Shown here: piece after piece, positions 44,568 through 56,200 of the stretch | Numbering within the stretch: the first letter of the stretch is position 1 | Layout of the letters: every line of letters begins with the position of its first letter | DNA from: Magnaporthiopsis rhizophila | Lineage: Eukaryota > Ascomycota > Sordariomycetes > Magnaporthales > Magnaporthaceae | Direction of reading: 5' to 3' | Assembly (NCBI GenBank): GCA_003049465.1 | Contig: PYSS01000026.1 | Coordinates: forward strand, 191,984 to 255,983 | Length of the DNA stretch: 64,000 nucleotides | Made by a program: the position numbers and the translations under genes | Notes under the pieces: model-generated | Told to the model about the DNA's origin: nothing | What the model saw: the letters and a program-made list of their open reading frames with translations, nothing else | Databases searched by the model: none

Positions 44568-47508
44568 GGAGAGGTCGGCCACCCCGGCTCCAGCATCTCG
44601 AACGTGTTCGTATGTGACTGTGCCGCCGGGGGACGTGTGCGTTGATGCGCCACTCTGCTTGTGCCTTGTTGCTCGTGCCTTCTTGCTTGTGTTAGAGGAA
44701 CATGCTCTGTTGCATGTGTTGTTTTTGGCGAAGCGAACGGTGTGCTACGATACATCTCTTCGGGAGACAATGAGCAAGAGTTGTTTATATACCAGCTAGC
44801 TGGTCTTGGGTGTGCTTATCTGCTCGAAAGATGCACTCCGTTCTTGAGCATTGGCTGCTTCTAATAAATGCTATACAAACTTGGGCACCTCCAGCTGCTG
44901 GTGATGGTGTTGCTCAGTCGCACAAAGCTCCCGCTAAGCCAGTAGCAGCAAATTAGAGCCTCCCTTTCGTCTGTCATAGAGCTTGCCGTCTCAGATCTCA
45001 AGCCATGATTCATACGGCCTCCCGCAGTATCACGGCATTCCATGTCACAATGCGATGTTGCCACCCATCATCTATGTCACTAGTAGATCGGCTACGCTGT
45101 GATTCACAGTGGCGGTCCTTTGAGAAACCTGCAGGAGCGGAGGAAAACAAGACATTGGAAAGCGGTGGTACATGAGGGAGACAGATCTGGCCAGGCCAGT
45201 GGTGATACCATCAAGTACGCGCGCCTGAGGCGCAGATGTGTGCTTTGTCCTATCAACTTGCTCTCCCGGGGATTACGTATTTTCCTAGGTGCCTATGCTG
45301 TACTCGAGAGAAATCGTGATGGCATCTTGCTGTGACAAATGCTCGCACCGGGATGGCTGACTGAGAGAAAGTGCAGTTCTGTCTCCAAGGAGTGGCGAAA
45401 TATGCAGGCCCCAAGGCATCCGCAGCGTCCAAGGGCGGTGCTCGGGGTGATGAGACTGGCCGGTTCTCCTTCAGCCGGCCACGTTGGACTGCAGCTTGGG
45501 TGGCGCACAACGCAGTGCAAGAGAAATGATGCCATGCCCGATGATGATGAACAGCCGCCCACTCCGCGAGAGATGGGGCGATGACAGATCGCTTCTCCCC
45601 GCGCGCCCGGGTCTGGGACAGCTATAGTCCGAACTGTGTGATGTGATCAATGTGTGCTTCCTCAGAACCCGGGCGAGGGAAGTGGGTGGGCAAGGTTAGC
45701 AACCTCGTCTGTTGGGGCGAACGAAAAGCCAATGAGACCTGCACTACGGGCGGGGTAGCCCAAAGATACGCGGGAGCCTGCAGCCACACGCCAGCTCGGA
45801 GCCTTCTGAAGCATGTTGCCCTCAGTCGGCCATTCCGGTTGGGCGGCATTCGCGATGAACTTCTACGGTTTCCAGTTGACGGGGAGTCCCATGGTTCCGC
45901 TCGGCAGGCGGTCCGTTTTCAATAGCGTCCGTCCGTCGTGTTTTGCGGCACAATGAAAGATGCCGGTTGGCTGGCTGCCTGTTGTTACCGCTTCAACGGA
46001 ACCACCACTCGCAATCATCACGCTCCCGTTAGTGTTCCGGCGACCGAGTCTCGAGGAGCCCCGGTGGCGAAACGTCGGGAACGCAGCAGCGAGTCGGGTC
46101 GGGTATTGTCCCATCCTGAGCTCGGGCGGCCTCGGGAATTTGGGATTTTCACTCATACCAGCCGGGCGAAAGGTCCTGGCAGGGACGCCTCATGGACTGG
46201 GCGACGGATACAATGCATTATGATTGCCCACCTTCCCTGCCTCGCATATTAGTGTGGCTGTGTGGACCACATACCAACCAACCTACCTACCTAGATAGCT
46301 TACTGAGGCAACCTCTTCTGCCTCCGCCCGAATGTGCTGGTTGCCTTCTTTCGCGGTTATCAAGCCCGTCGCCTGTTTTCTATGTGGGAGCGATGGGCCG
46401 CCAGGAGGCACCCCGACGAACAGAGCCCCATTGTCGGTTTCTGCTCGGTCAACATGCAATATTGTTTGAGGTTGATGGACATCCCGGGGCTCGGCCAGAC
46501 CTGTCCCACCCAAACCTGGCAAAAAAAAAGCCTGCGAGGCAGTGTCATGGTTGCAACTGCATCAATACTTGGGGGCCCAAAGTCTGGCCTGGCTCGGTTG
46601 GCTCCTGCATCGCATTCTCCACAGCAAAGTTTACATGTAGGTATCCGAAGGCATCCTCATCTCGGACTGATCACGAGCCAGCACATGCAGATGCATTGAT
46701 TTCGCGTAAAATAGTAGTTGGGCAGGTGGAAAATCATGCGGATAACCAAGGTGTTGACCGAGTTACGCCAGGAGGGTGTGGGATGAGGCTAGATACCATA
46801 CCCTCCCGCATCATTCACAGCACAGTCGGGCACCGGGTTTATAGTGGCCAGCCCGTTTCAGCAGTCTATGTCGTACTGGAAAAACACCCATGCGTCTTGG
46901 CTGAATCGGGCAGGCAGGAAGGAGGGTAGGTGTTGTGATGGATGGACGTTCGTCGCCCGACCCAGCTGCGGTTCGGATCCCAGCCCTTCCCCGGTGTACC
47001 AATGCATGTCATGCCTCTAACAAGGGCTACTTGGAGCGCCATGTCTCATAGGGGTCTCCGCTCTTCAGGTACTCGGTGTTTAAAGAACCGCCCCAGCGCC
47101 AACATTGAATGTCTCATGATACCAGTCTTGAAGAGATAGCCTGAGTCCTTTGGTACATCCACTCTACTCGGCCCAGCAAGCGACTACGGTCTTGGGTGTG
47201 TCTCGTTCTCGCCTCACTGTGTGAGTTCCTGATCGTATGGAGCCATGGAGTATAAGTCAGCCGCTCCCCAATCCTCTGTTTCCGCCCGACTATATTTCAT
47301 CCCCCACCCGTCACCGCCGAACTGCCTAGAGACAGTCTAATTAACATCTTTTCTTGGCAAGGATATGACTCCTCCCGCCCTGAAATACTGATCGACTGCC
47401 TCACCACCCACCCGATTTGATTGCTGGTTGCCTGCCAGTGTCCTGGGTCCCTTGTGTTGATACCCTACCGGCACACGACCGTCGCACCCATCAGCCCGTG
47501 CCGTCGGG

Positions 47509-50256
47509 ATGACCAACCGGGACTACTACCCTGCCGCGTCCATGCGTATGCACGGGCAAGACTTTGAGGGGGCACCTGGGGTCCCTCCCCGCCCGCCCCA
47601 GGTACCTCCTGGTGTTGTACCTGGCCCACGGGCCATGCCCCAACAGGAGGGTCCGGGCCTCGGCCCGCACGTCCAGCACCCGCAAGCATCTGGTCGAGGC
47701 CCTGCCGCCGCCGCCGCCACTGGTGCCGCCGCTGGTGCGGCAAAGGTGCCAGCCGCGACGCCTGGTCCGCGCCCCCGGCCCGTTCACGAAACGTGCGACC
47801 TGCGCGAGCAGTTCCTCACGCCTGGGGACTTGCGGGACCGCTTCAGCCAATACAAGGCATTCCGGTTCGAGAAGATTGTTGACGAGGACCGGCACGACGC
47901 CGACGGCAAGTTGAGGGAGGAGTCGACTTGGCTGTACGTCCGGAGGACTCTCGTGTGCGACAGGGAGCAAAATGACATCTTCCGCGAGATTTGCGACCTT
48001 AACTCGAACTCGAACGAAACGTTCGCCCAGAAGCGCAAGGCCCTGAGCAACGAGCAGATGAGCCAGGTCGAAAACACGCTGGCGGAGCTGCAGCAGGACG
48101 AGCACGACCCTGCCCATTTCGAGATCACGCTGGTGCAGCTGGACGATAAGTTACGAACCCTGACGGACAAGGAGTGCAGGGAATACTACCGCAGGCGCGG
48201 GCGTGATGTTGAGACCTACCGGACGGCCGGCAACGGCGCCCAGGTCAAGCGCAAGAAGAAGAAGAAGCGCGTGTCTATCACCGCTTACTTCAAGCGGTCC
48301 CCAAAGCCCGGCGTCGGCATGGAGCACCTGATTAAGGATAGAGAGCAAGGAGAGTGGCTGGCGCTGGCACCAGTGGTAGTGGAAACGCCTCTCGTACACC
48401 AGCAGCCGCCACGGCCCCAAAGGGAAGCCCATGGTTACCCTACTGCTACTGCTGCTGCGCCGCCGGTTCCGCCGCCGCAGCCACGCCCGGTGCCCAGCCA
48501 CCGCCCGCCGTACAATGGCCAGGCCGAGGGATATACTCCCGCCCAGGGAAATCCGGCACCGCGACCACCCCCGATGCCTCACCAACCTCAGAGCCATGCT
48601 ACCCCGCCTCCTCAGGTGCCGACTGGGCACCAGGGACGTCCCGTACTGCCAGGATATCCGGGGCACCAGGGAGATCCCCGCCATGGACAACCGCCGCCGC
48701 ACCCAGCGAACGCCCGTCAACCCCCGCATCCTGCCAACATTCAGCAGGGGGCGGCTGGGGGTGGTGCCAATGCTGCTCCGGTCTATGGTGGTGGTGCCCG
48801 CAACCCTCCCCATCCTCATCCCCAGCCACCGCCAGTCCAACCACCACGGCATGGCCCAACGGTGGTAAACAACGCGGCGTCCCAGACCGCCCACGGCGGC
48901 GGCGGCGGTGGCGACAACCGGGCACGCAGCGCGAGCCGAGGGCCCCACGTGCATGGCCACCACCATCACCACCAGCACCAGCGGCACCAGCGGGACCAAC
49001 GAGACCATCGGCCCGCGCAGAGCGACGACTACTCGTCCAGCGGGGGCTCGTCCGAAGATTGGAACTCCGACGGCAGCGAGAGCTCCGACGAGGACCAGAG
49101 CACAGAGTGCACGAGCGATGACCAAGCGTCCTTTGTCACGTCGGACCTTCCCAGGCGCGACGTCAAACGCTCAGAGCGGCGCAGAAGACAGTCGATGCAT
49201 AGCCGGCAGGCCCGAGAGCGTCCGTACCATGGCAAGCACAGCCGCAGGCACAGCACCGGCGGGCACGCCAGCTACCCGCACATGCGGCGGCAGCAGCCGC
49301 CGCCGCTGGTGGTCAACCTGCAGCAGCCGCCTGTGCAGCAGCCGCCCCAGTTTGTTCAACAACCGCCTGCCCCGCAGCCATTCGTCCCACAGCAGCAGCC
49401 TGTCCAGCAGCCGTTTGCTCAGCAGCAGCCTGCCCCGCAGCCGTTCGTCCACCAACCCGCGGCTCCCCATCCTTATGTGCAGCAGACCTTTGTGCCGATG
49501 CCGGCGACCGTCGCGCCAACGCCGACGGCCGTGCAGCCGCCGTCGCAGTCGCCCGTGGACTACCGAGCGGCGTCGTACGATCCACACGACGCAGAAGTGC
49601 GAGACGCCTTTGACGACGCCTACAACAAAGGCCTGGCGGATGGGCGCCGGCAGAATGTGTTCGAGACGGTGCACGTGACAAACACAGCGCCGCGCCAGCA
49701 GCAGCAGCAGCAGCAGCAGCCAAGGAACTACCGCCACTACCACCACTCCCGCCACCAGCCCTCGGTGGCGGGGACCACTCCGCCACCGCCGCCGGACACC
49801 GGCGCGTGGTACGCCGACGTGGTCGAGATGCACAGCACCAGGATGAACCGCATGGAGCAGAGAATGAATAACATAGAGATGGAGGCCCGAGGCCGCGGCC
49901 GAGACCGGGACCGGGATAGGGAATATAGCGAGGAGCGCCCGTATAGGGAGGGGCCCCGCTACCACTCGCGCAACCGGCATAGCTACGACGGCGGCGCCAG
50001 CCTGAGGCACGGCGGCGGAGTAGAGCAGGACCGGGAGGACACGACGAGGTGGTATCGAGAGATGCGCCACAACGGCGAGGCGGACGACCGGGAGCGCTAC
50101 GGCAGGAGGTCGCCATCGCGCGAACGGCCGTGGCCAACACCACCAGGCCCAAACCGCCGCGACGGCTTCATGTACTCGGTAGGTCGGGACCCCCGGCCCG
50201 AGTATGGTGGCGGATCTGGCTACTCGCGGAGGCGAGGAGATAGGGGTTATTGGTAG
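47509..50256 (+). CDS. Low-complexity protein of unknown function, 915 aa
   Basis: Single exon. ATG at 47509 follows a C/T-rich leader. The N-terminus is Pro/Ala-rich. The only ordered-looking part is residues about 85-270: CDLREQFLTPGDLRDRFSQY, ESTWLYVRRTLVCDREQ, MSQVENTLAELQQDEHDPAH and LVQLDDKLRTLTDKECREYY, ending in a Lys cluster (KRKKKKKR) that could be a nuclear signal. The rest is Pro/Gln/His-rich, with a histidine cluster (HGHHHHHQHQRHQ), a Ser/Asp/Glu acidic patch (SSDEDQSTECTSDD), repeated QQPxxPQPF units, a poly-Gln run near 49699 and an Arg/Asp/Gly tail. I recognise no family, although similar proteins with one short charged domain and long disordered tails are common in filamentous fungi. 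Confidence 0.8.
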   Translation: MTNRDYYPAASMRMHGQDFEGAPGVPPRPPQVPPGVVPGPRAMPQQEGPGLGPHVQHPQASGRGPAAAAATGAAAGAAKVPAATPGPRPRPVHETCDLREQFLTPGDLRDRFSQYKAFRFEKIVDEDRHDADGKLREESTWLYVRRTLVCDREQNDIFREICDLNSNSNETFAQKRKALSNEQMSQVENTLAELQQDEHDPAHFEITLVQLDDKLRTLTDKECREYYRRRGRDVETYRTAGNGAQVKRKKKKKRVSITAYFKRSPKPGVGMEHLIKDREQGEWLALAPVVVETPLVHQQPPRPQREAHGYPTATAAAPPVPPPQPRPVPSHRPPYNGQAEGYTPAQGNPAPRPPPMPHQPQSHATPPPQVPTGHQGRPVLPGYPGHQGDPRHGQPPPHPANARQPPHPANIQQGAAGGGANAAPVYGGGARNPPHPHPQPPPVQPPRHGPTVVNNAASQTAHGGGGGGDNRARSASRGPHVHGHHHHHQHQRHQRDQRDHRPAQSDDYSSSGGSSEDWNSDGSESSDEDQSTECTSDDQASFVTSDLPRRDVKRSERRRRQSMHSRQARERPYHGKHSRRHSTGGHASYPHMRRQQPPPLVVNLQQPPVQQPPQFVQQPPAPQPFVPQQQPVQQPFAQQQPAPQPFVHQPAAPHPYVQQTFVPMPATVAPTPTAVQPPSQSPVDYRAASYDPHDAEVRDAFDDAYNKGLADGRRQNVFETVHVTNTAPRQQQQQQQQPRNYRHYHHSRHQPSVAGTTPPPPPDTGAWYADVVEMHSTRMNRMEQRMNNIEMEARGRGRDRDRDREYSEERPYREGPRYHSRNRHSYDGGASLRHGGGVEQDREDTTRWYREMRHNGEADDRERYGRRSPSRERPWPTPPGPNRRDGFMYSVGRDPRPEYGGGSGYSRRRGDRGYW

Positions 50257-50303
50257 GTGGGCTGATTATGACGATGGCCAGGCATGACCGGGGTTTTCCG
50301 GCC

Positions 50304-50311
<8 letters not shown>

Positions 50312-50363
<52 letters not shown>
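50312..50363. repeat. Poly(T) homopolymer, 52 nt
   Basis: Uninterrupted T run just after the 3' end of the 915-aa protein gene. It is the longest homopolymer in the window. Confidence 0.95.
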
Positions 50364-50657
50364 CTGTCTGCGTGTTGGTTAACTGCCGTCCAGGTTACAA
50401 TGCCTGGTTGATAAGGTATTTTTAGGTCTCGATCATTGCGGGGAAGGTCGAACTAAGGGCACGATGGCATGTCCCTAGGCTGCAGGGATGCCGGCCTAGC
50501 GAAAAGACGATGAAGTTGGAAAATCGCCAAGTTGTCGGAACACGCCACCGGAAAACCGAAACAAATCGGCAGAAAGAAGAGACAGGACGACCGAACCGAA
50601 GCAAGACACAGGTTGCCGAGGCGTAGCTCTCTTTCGATCTTGTTCAAGAGATTCACA

Positions 50658-50664
50658 TATATAG
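50658..50664 (+). promoter_or_regulatory. Candidate TATA box of the alcohol oxidase gene
   Basis: A TATATAG element lies about 110 bp upstream of the ATG at 50771. Evidence is positional only. Confidence 0.35.
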
Positions 50665-50770
50665 CCATCTTTTCATCACCAATCAAGACCTGAATATCGA
50701 ACCCCAATCGCTCTGAGCACATCACAGCTTCTCCTCCTTCACAACTCACATTGACAGCAAGCAACCATCA

Positions 50771-53234
50771 ATGGAAACAACCAAACATGTCCCCGCAGGC
50801 CCCAAGGTCCCAGACCTGGCCGAGCTGCCGTCCGACTTTTGGACGCCGACGCAGTGGGGCGTCTTCCTGTCCCTCGCCGACGCAGTCCTCGCCCCAGTCG
50901 TGCCCCAGTCGGAGCTGGAGGACAAGGCGGCCCAGATGCGCATGCCCGACGACCAGTTCAGCCAGCTGCTCGACGTCTTTGACGCCGCCCTTGCCCGTCC
51001 CCGCGACGGCGACCCCGCCAAGGGGGCGGACCTCGCGCGCGCCGTGCTCAAAGACAGCTTCTCCACCAACCCGGCCCTGACCTGCCACCTGAAGCGGAGC
51101 ATCTCGGTCACCGTCCACCACCGTCTCCAGAAGATTATGGGCCTGCTGTTCACCGTCCTCTCCACCCGCGTCGGCGCCTTTGTCCTGACCGGAAACTGCA
51201 CCCCCGTCCACCTCCAGCCGCTGCACCTCCGGGAGGCCGTCCTGCGGCGCTGGACCGTCTCGTACGTGCCCGCCATGCGGCTGATGGCGAGAAGCATCGC
51301 CACTCTGGCCCAGTACTCGTGGCTCCAATCAAGCCCGCTCTTCAAGCAGGCGAGCGGCTACACGGACGTCCCTCACCCTTGGAAGCCCGGCCCGGCCTTT
51401 GAGTTTGAGTTCCTCCAGTTCCCGCCCGCGACCGGCAAGCGGGATGAAGAGTCCGGGTCGGATCCGGTGGTCGTCGAGACGGACGTGGTCATCGTCGGCT
51501 CCGGCTGCGGCGGCGCCGTGTGCGCCAAGATCCTTGCCGAGGCGGGGCACCGGGTCCTGGTGCTGGAAAAGGGGCACTACTACCCTCCGTCGCAGCTGCC
51601 GATGCCGCAGGAGCAAGGCAGCCGGCTGCTGTTCGAGAACGGCGGCGTCGTGGCCACGACCGACGGCGCCCTCAACGTCGTGGCCGGCGCGACCTGGGGC
51701 GGCGGCGGCACCATCAACTGGAGCGTGTGCCTGCAGACGCAGGACCCTGTGCGCCGCGAGTGGGCGCGCGACAGGGGTTTACCCTTTTTCGAGACGCCCG
51801 AGTTCCAGGCCTGCCTGGACCGCGTGTGCGACTACATGGGCGCCACCGCCGGGTCCGAGGCCGACGTCCGCCAAACGCACCGCGGCAAGGCCCTGCTCGA
51901 CGGCTGCGACAAGCTCGGGTGGCGCGCGGCCGCCCTGATGCAGAACTCGGGCGGCGCCGAGCACTGGTGCGGCCGCTGCACGATGGGCTGCCACGGCGGC
52001 GAGAAGCAAGGACCCGCTGTGAGCTGGCTGCCCGACGCGGCGAAGGCGGGCGCCACTTTTGTCGAGGGCTTCCGCGTGCACAAGGTGCTGTTTGGCGGCG
52101 ACCAGGCCACGGGAGGGAAAGTCGCGACGGGAATCGTGGGCACCTGGACCTCGCGCGATCGTCAGGGCGGCGTCGCCGGGCCCCTCGGGAGCAGAGTGGT
52201 CCGGGAGGTGGTTGTCAAGGCGAAGAAGGTCGTGCTATCGGCGGGGTCTCTCTGGAGTCCTGTCATCCTGAAGAAGAGCGGACTCGAGGTAGGAGGCCCC
52301 CTTTTACAAACACTTGCCATTTTTACTCCGGCGAGTAAACGCCATACTAAATAAGCGGCCGACACTCGCAGAACCCCCATATAGGCAAAAACCTATATCT
52401 CCACCCGTGCAACATCGTAGGGGCATACTACGACGAAGAAATAAACCCCTGGGAAGGTATTCCATCACATATTCTACTATCAGGCCCAAGATCGCTGTTT
52501 GGAGCAATATCGCTAACATGCCATATCCAAAAGGGGGCATCATCACAAGCTGCTGCAGCAACTTCAAGGACCTCGACGGCCACGGCCACGGCGTCATGCT
52601 GGAGCCGTCATGCCAGATACCCTACATGACCCTGTCCATGCTCCCCTGGACGGGCTCGGTCGACTTCAAGCTCGCGGCCGTGCGGTCCCGGCACATGGAC
52701 GCCTACATCGCCCTGACGCGCGACCGCGACACGGGCTCCGTGTTCCCGGACCCGGTCACGGGCGAGCCCGTCGTCGCCTACCGCCCTTCGGACTTTGACC
52801 GCGCCCACACCCTCGAGGGCGTCTTCGCCCTCTCGCGCATCTGCCACGCCGCGGGCGCCTCCGAGATCAGGCCGCTGCTGCCCGGAGTCAAGCCGTTTGT
52901 CCGCTCACCAGCGGCAGCAGCAGCAACAACAAACCCCGGGGAGAGCGGCGACGCGGCCTTTGAGGCGTGGGTCGAGGAGCTCCGCAAGGTGGGCAACGCG
53001 CCGCCGGCGACGCCGTTCACCTCGGCGCACCAGATGGGCACGTGCCGCATGGCGGTGCGCGCAGAGGACGGCGTCGTCGACGCCGCGGGCCGGGTCTGGG
53101 GCGTCGATGGCCTGTTCGTCGCCGACGCCAGCGTCTTCCCGTCCGCGTCGGGCGTGAACCCCATGGTCACCAACATGGCCATTGCCGACTGGATCGCCAG
53201 GGGCGTGGACCGGGAGCTGCGGGGGAGTAGCTGA
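50771..53234 (+). CDS. Long-chain fatty alcohol oxidase (GMC oxidoreductase)
   Basis: Three exons: 50771-52288, 52372-52456 and 52534-53234, giving 767 aa. After an N-terminal helical part (about 1-230), the FAD-binding segment reads VVIVGSGCGGAVCAKILAEA then GHRVLVLEKGHYY (about 239). The family-specific stretch GATWGGGGTINWSVCLQTQ and a Cys pair region HWCGRCTMGCHGGEKQG follow. The exon joins give PHIGKNLYLHPCNIVGAYYD and GGIITSCCSNFKDLDGHGHG. The C-terminal GMC end has the active-site SAHQMGTCRM His and GVNPMVTNMAIADW Asn. Enzymes of this type oxidise long-chain alcohols to aldehydes with O2 and release H2O2, usually in peroxisomes or the ER. No classical SKL-type ending is present (the tail is LRGSS). 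Confidence 0.92.
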
Positions 53235-56200
53235 TGTGGAGAGGAGGGTGTCCGCCGTACTTGGCCAGCCCTTTCTTTGTGATGGTGTTTTTTCTATTAC
53301 CGACGGCACCATTGTACATAGCATCGGAGAACAAATGTATTACGCCCATACTTTTCTCCGGTGATGCTTGCATCCGTCAGACCAGAGCAGACATGGATCT
53401 ACGGGATATCATTTAGTCGGTGTCCTCTCCTCAGCGGCACCAACATGTCGGGCACGCTGACAGCTATCGTCTCTATTCGCTTGCTTCTCACTTCGTGTCC
53501 AACCTCATGGTGTTCACGAAAACGTTAATCGGCTCACCGAGACAAGGGACGTTGTAGAGCCTTTTCATTGTGACGTTCCCCTTTCAAGATGGGTTATAGG
53601 CAGCGAGATACAGCTTTTTGGTACGGCTAGGGGCGCGAGTGGACGGGATGGGATATCTTACTCAGACAATTCATTTCACTTTGTCGTTTTGTGAAATACA
53701 TCTCCCAGGAAACGCCGACGGGCTACTCGTTCCGCTATGCCCATTGCTCTAACTCTCCCCAACGACATCACCACCAGGTATCCATTTCGGGAAGCATGAC
53801 GGCGGCACAGCCGCGGGCACGCATAGGCCAATCAATTAAACAACTGCTTTTGCGTTTTCGCGCTACGCCTTACCAATTCGATGGCTTGTCATTTTTATTT
53901 CCTTGCTACTGCAGGGCGGAGGCGGCGGTGCGAAAGTACAATCAAATCAAATTGGATGTCAGGGTGTGGATTAGACGGTCCGAGGTGCTGGGGGTGTGTG
54001 TGTGTGTGTGGAGGGTAGGTATTCCGTAGGGCAGACGATGGAGCGATGGAAGCAAGAGGACGCCTGATTATAGCCTGGACGGCAACGGAGAAGCCCGTGT
54101 TGGACAGCCCGCTTTCTGACATGAAAGCTGGAGGCGCCGCCCCGAAACCGTGACGGGAAGGAGATGCGTGCCAACCACGGTGAACAACCTAACAAATGCA
54201 AGCACAGCCACGGGAAACGCCCCCTCAGGCTCCTGCATTCGCGGGGTTTCTCCGTCGGAGAAACCAGGTCCCGCACGGCTGATGGCTGCTGCTGGTGGTG
54301 GGGGATGCATTCTCAACGTCTGCCTGGGCAAAAAGCCACCAAGCTTCTCGCCCACTCCCAAACGATCCAAATAAAGTCCTGGTCGATCCTATCCAGCATG
54401 CATTAGCGCTTAGAGGGACGAAGGGGGCACATCGGCGAGTTTGGCTCATTAGTCCCAAGCCGTCGGGTCGAGAAAAAAAAGCCATCTTCCCAATCACGGC
54501 TCAGAGATGCGTTGCCATCCCAGCTTAGTGGCGCTCTTCGTATGCGGGAATGCCTGTTGGCTTGGTTTCCTTTTTTGGTGACTCAAGTTGCGGGGGCTGT
54601 GGGACCGGACTAGCACTTGGCCGCATCCACCTTGACCAAAATACAAATTGGATGTTTCTTTAGTTTCCTTCTGCGTGCCTACCTTACGCTGACGGCAGAA
54701 GATTTTGTGTGAGTATGTTTGCTCCCGTTCAGCTCAATCTTGAACGGTCGTAAATGAACCAATCAGGGCCTTGGGGGTCCAAAAGGCTCTTTCGTGATTT
54801 CATTCCGGGGTCTTGCAACATATGCGGACGGACAAGGCAGTAAACTAGTATAGATGTCGTTTCCCGGCCTTGGTTGCAAGTCTTCATTCTTTCAATGTTC
54901 CATTTTTTTTTTCTCTCGATGTTACCTATTTTTGGCCGCTTTAGTGCTGTCGCTCCGAGACATGCGGCTAGCCGTTGCCCGTGTTGTGGCTAAGCCCCCG
55001 CCGGCGATCTCCTAGAGCAAAACCCACTCAGCCAGCCCCAAGTCAGCAAGCAACCCCGCGCCCATGACGCCCGGCTGCTGACATCAATTTGAAATCTCTG
55101 CTGGAAGCAACGTGAACCTGAGACCAGACAGCCTTCATGACAACCTTGACTCGGCCATGGATGGATCCAAAAGGCAGGTCAACCAGTGCATTGCATGCTG
55201 ACCAGCCTCAAAGGTAAAAAGGCAGCTGCCTCCAGGTAGCCGCCAATGTTTTGGAAAACAAAAAAAAAGCCCCTCATCAACCCACCACCAGCTCACAGTA
55301 AGCCGGCGATAGCCTCCCAAAGACAACCCGACGCATGTATTGTGTGGCTCGTGTCGCATTCTAATCTCTAAAAGGAATGGTTGTCCAAGAAACAACACCC
55401 TTCGGCAATCCCAGGCCTAACCGATGTGATGGATGCCGATCCCGGTCCAGTTTAGGTAGGTTGCACTTTACCTTTCCAGCAGCCCGCCCTTCCATCTTTC
55501 CGGAAAGCACGCAATCATGATGCTAGGTAGCAGTTTGGGAAAAAGAAAAAAGAAAACTAGATGCAACGACCAGGGGTGAACCTGGCTAGCCGGCGGCCAG
55601 AAGGAAAGGGAAAATAAAATCCTTCTGGAAATAAACTCTCGGCCGAACACGAGCGCTACGTAGGATCCTGCTGTGTGTCGCCGAGACACCCACACCACAC
55701 GCCCTCTCTCTCCTTCGCAGTAACCACATCCTGCCTGGGCTGGACACGGCAAAGTCCGATAACAACCCCCCTCCTTTTTTTATTCCTTCTTCTTTGCTTT
55801 TGATGGGTGCTCCGTCGCTGCAACGAGGGGTAGATCCAGCCCTTCGATTTAGTAAGAGCAAGGTAGCAGTCGGCGGCTAGAGAAACAGGCAGATTCCATG
55901 GAATGCATATGCATATGCATACGCATATACGTCTCCGTTTACCTTTACTATGCCTGTCTACCTGCTTTATCTTTCCGCCCCTGGGTCGGGATATGAAATG
56001 TACCTATACACATTCAATTGCGTAACGACCTTGGAAATTTAATAGCATCCCGTATCCTTTGGCCCGATGTCGGGATCTGGAATCACGAACTGCGTTCGCC
56101 GTGTACTTGTGTCTGTCTAGGTGGGTGGCCCGTGGAAAACGGTCGAGGAGGGGCCACCACCTCACGGTAGGGCAACCCCTGCACCCCTAGCGTCAGAGAT

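Larger units (their letters stand above)
43415..47508. other. Gene-free region, 4.1 kb
   Basis: This lies between the divergent GH5 gene and the 915-aa protein gene. The longest open stretch (plus, 46192-46929) has no recognisable domain and starts without supporting context, so I do not call it. The region contains a long (GT)n microsatellite and an ACCTACCTACCTAGATAG motif at about 46268-46288. Parts next to 43414 and 47509 are presumably promoters and leaders. Confidence 0.5.
50257..50770. other. Intergenic region with long poly(T)
   Basis: About 510 bp between two tandem plus-strand genes. It includes the 52-nt T run and, close to the downstream gene, a TATATA-type element near 50658. 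Confidence 0.6.

Noticed and set aside
46192..46929. Plus-strand open stretch of 245 codons
   Set aside because: No signal peptide or domain, and the start lacks context. It could still be part of an unknown gene but is unsupported.
50312..50363. Retrotransposon tail
   Set aside because: The 52-nt T run has no adjacent element sequence or target-site duplication that I can see.
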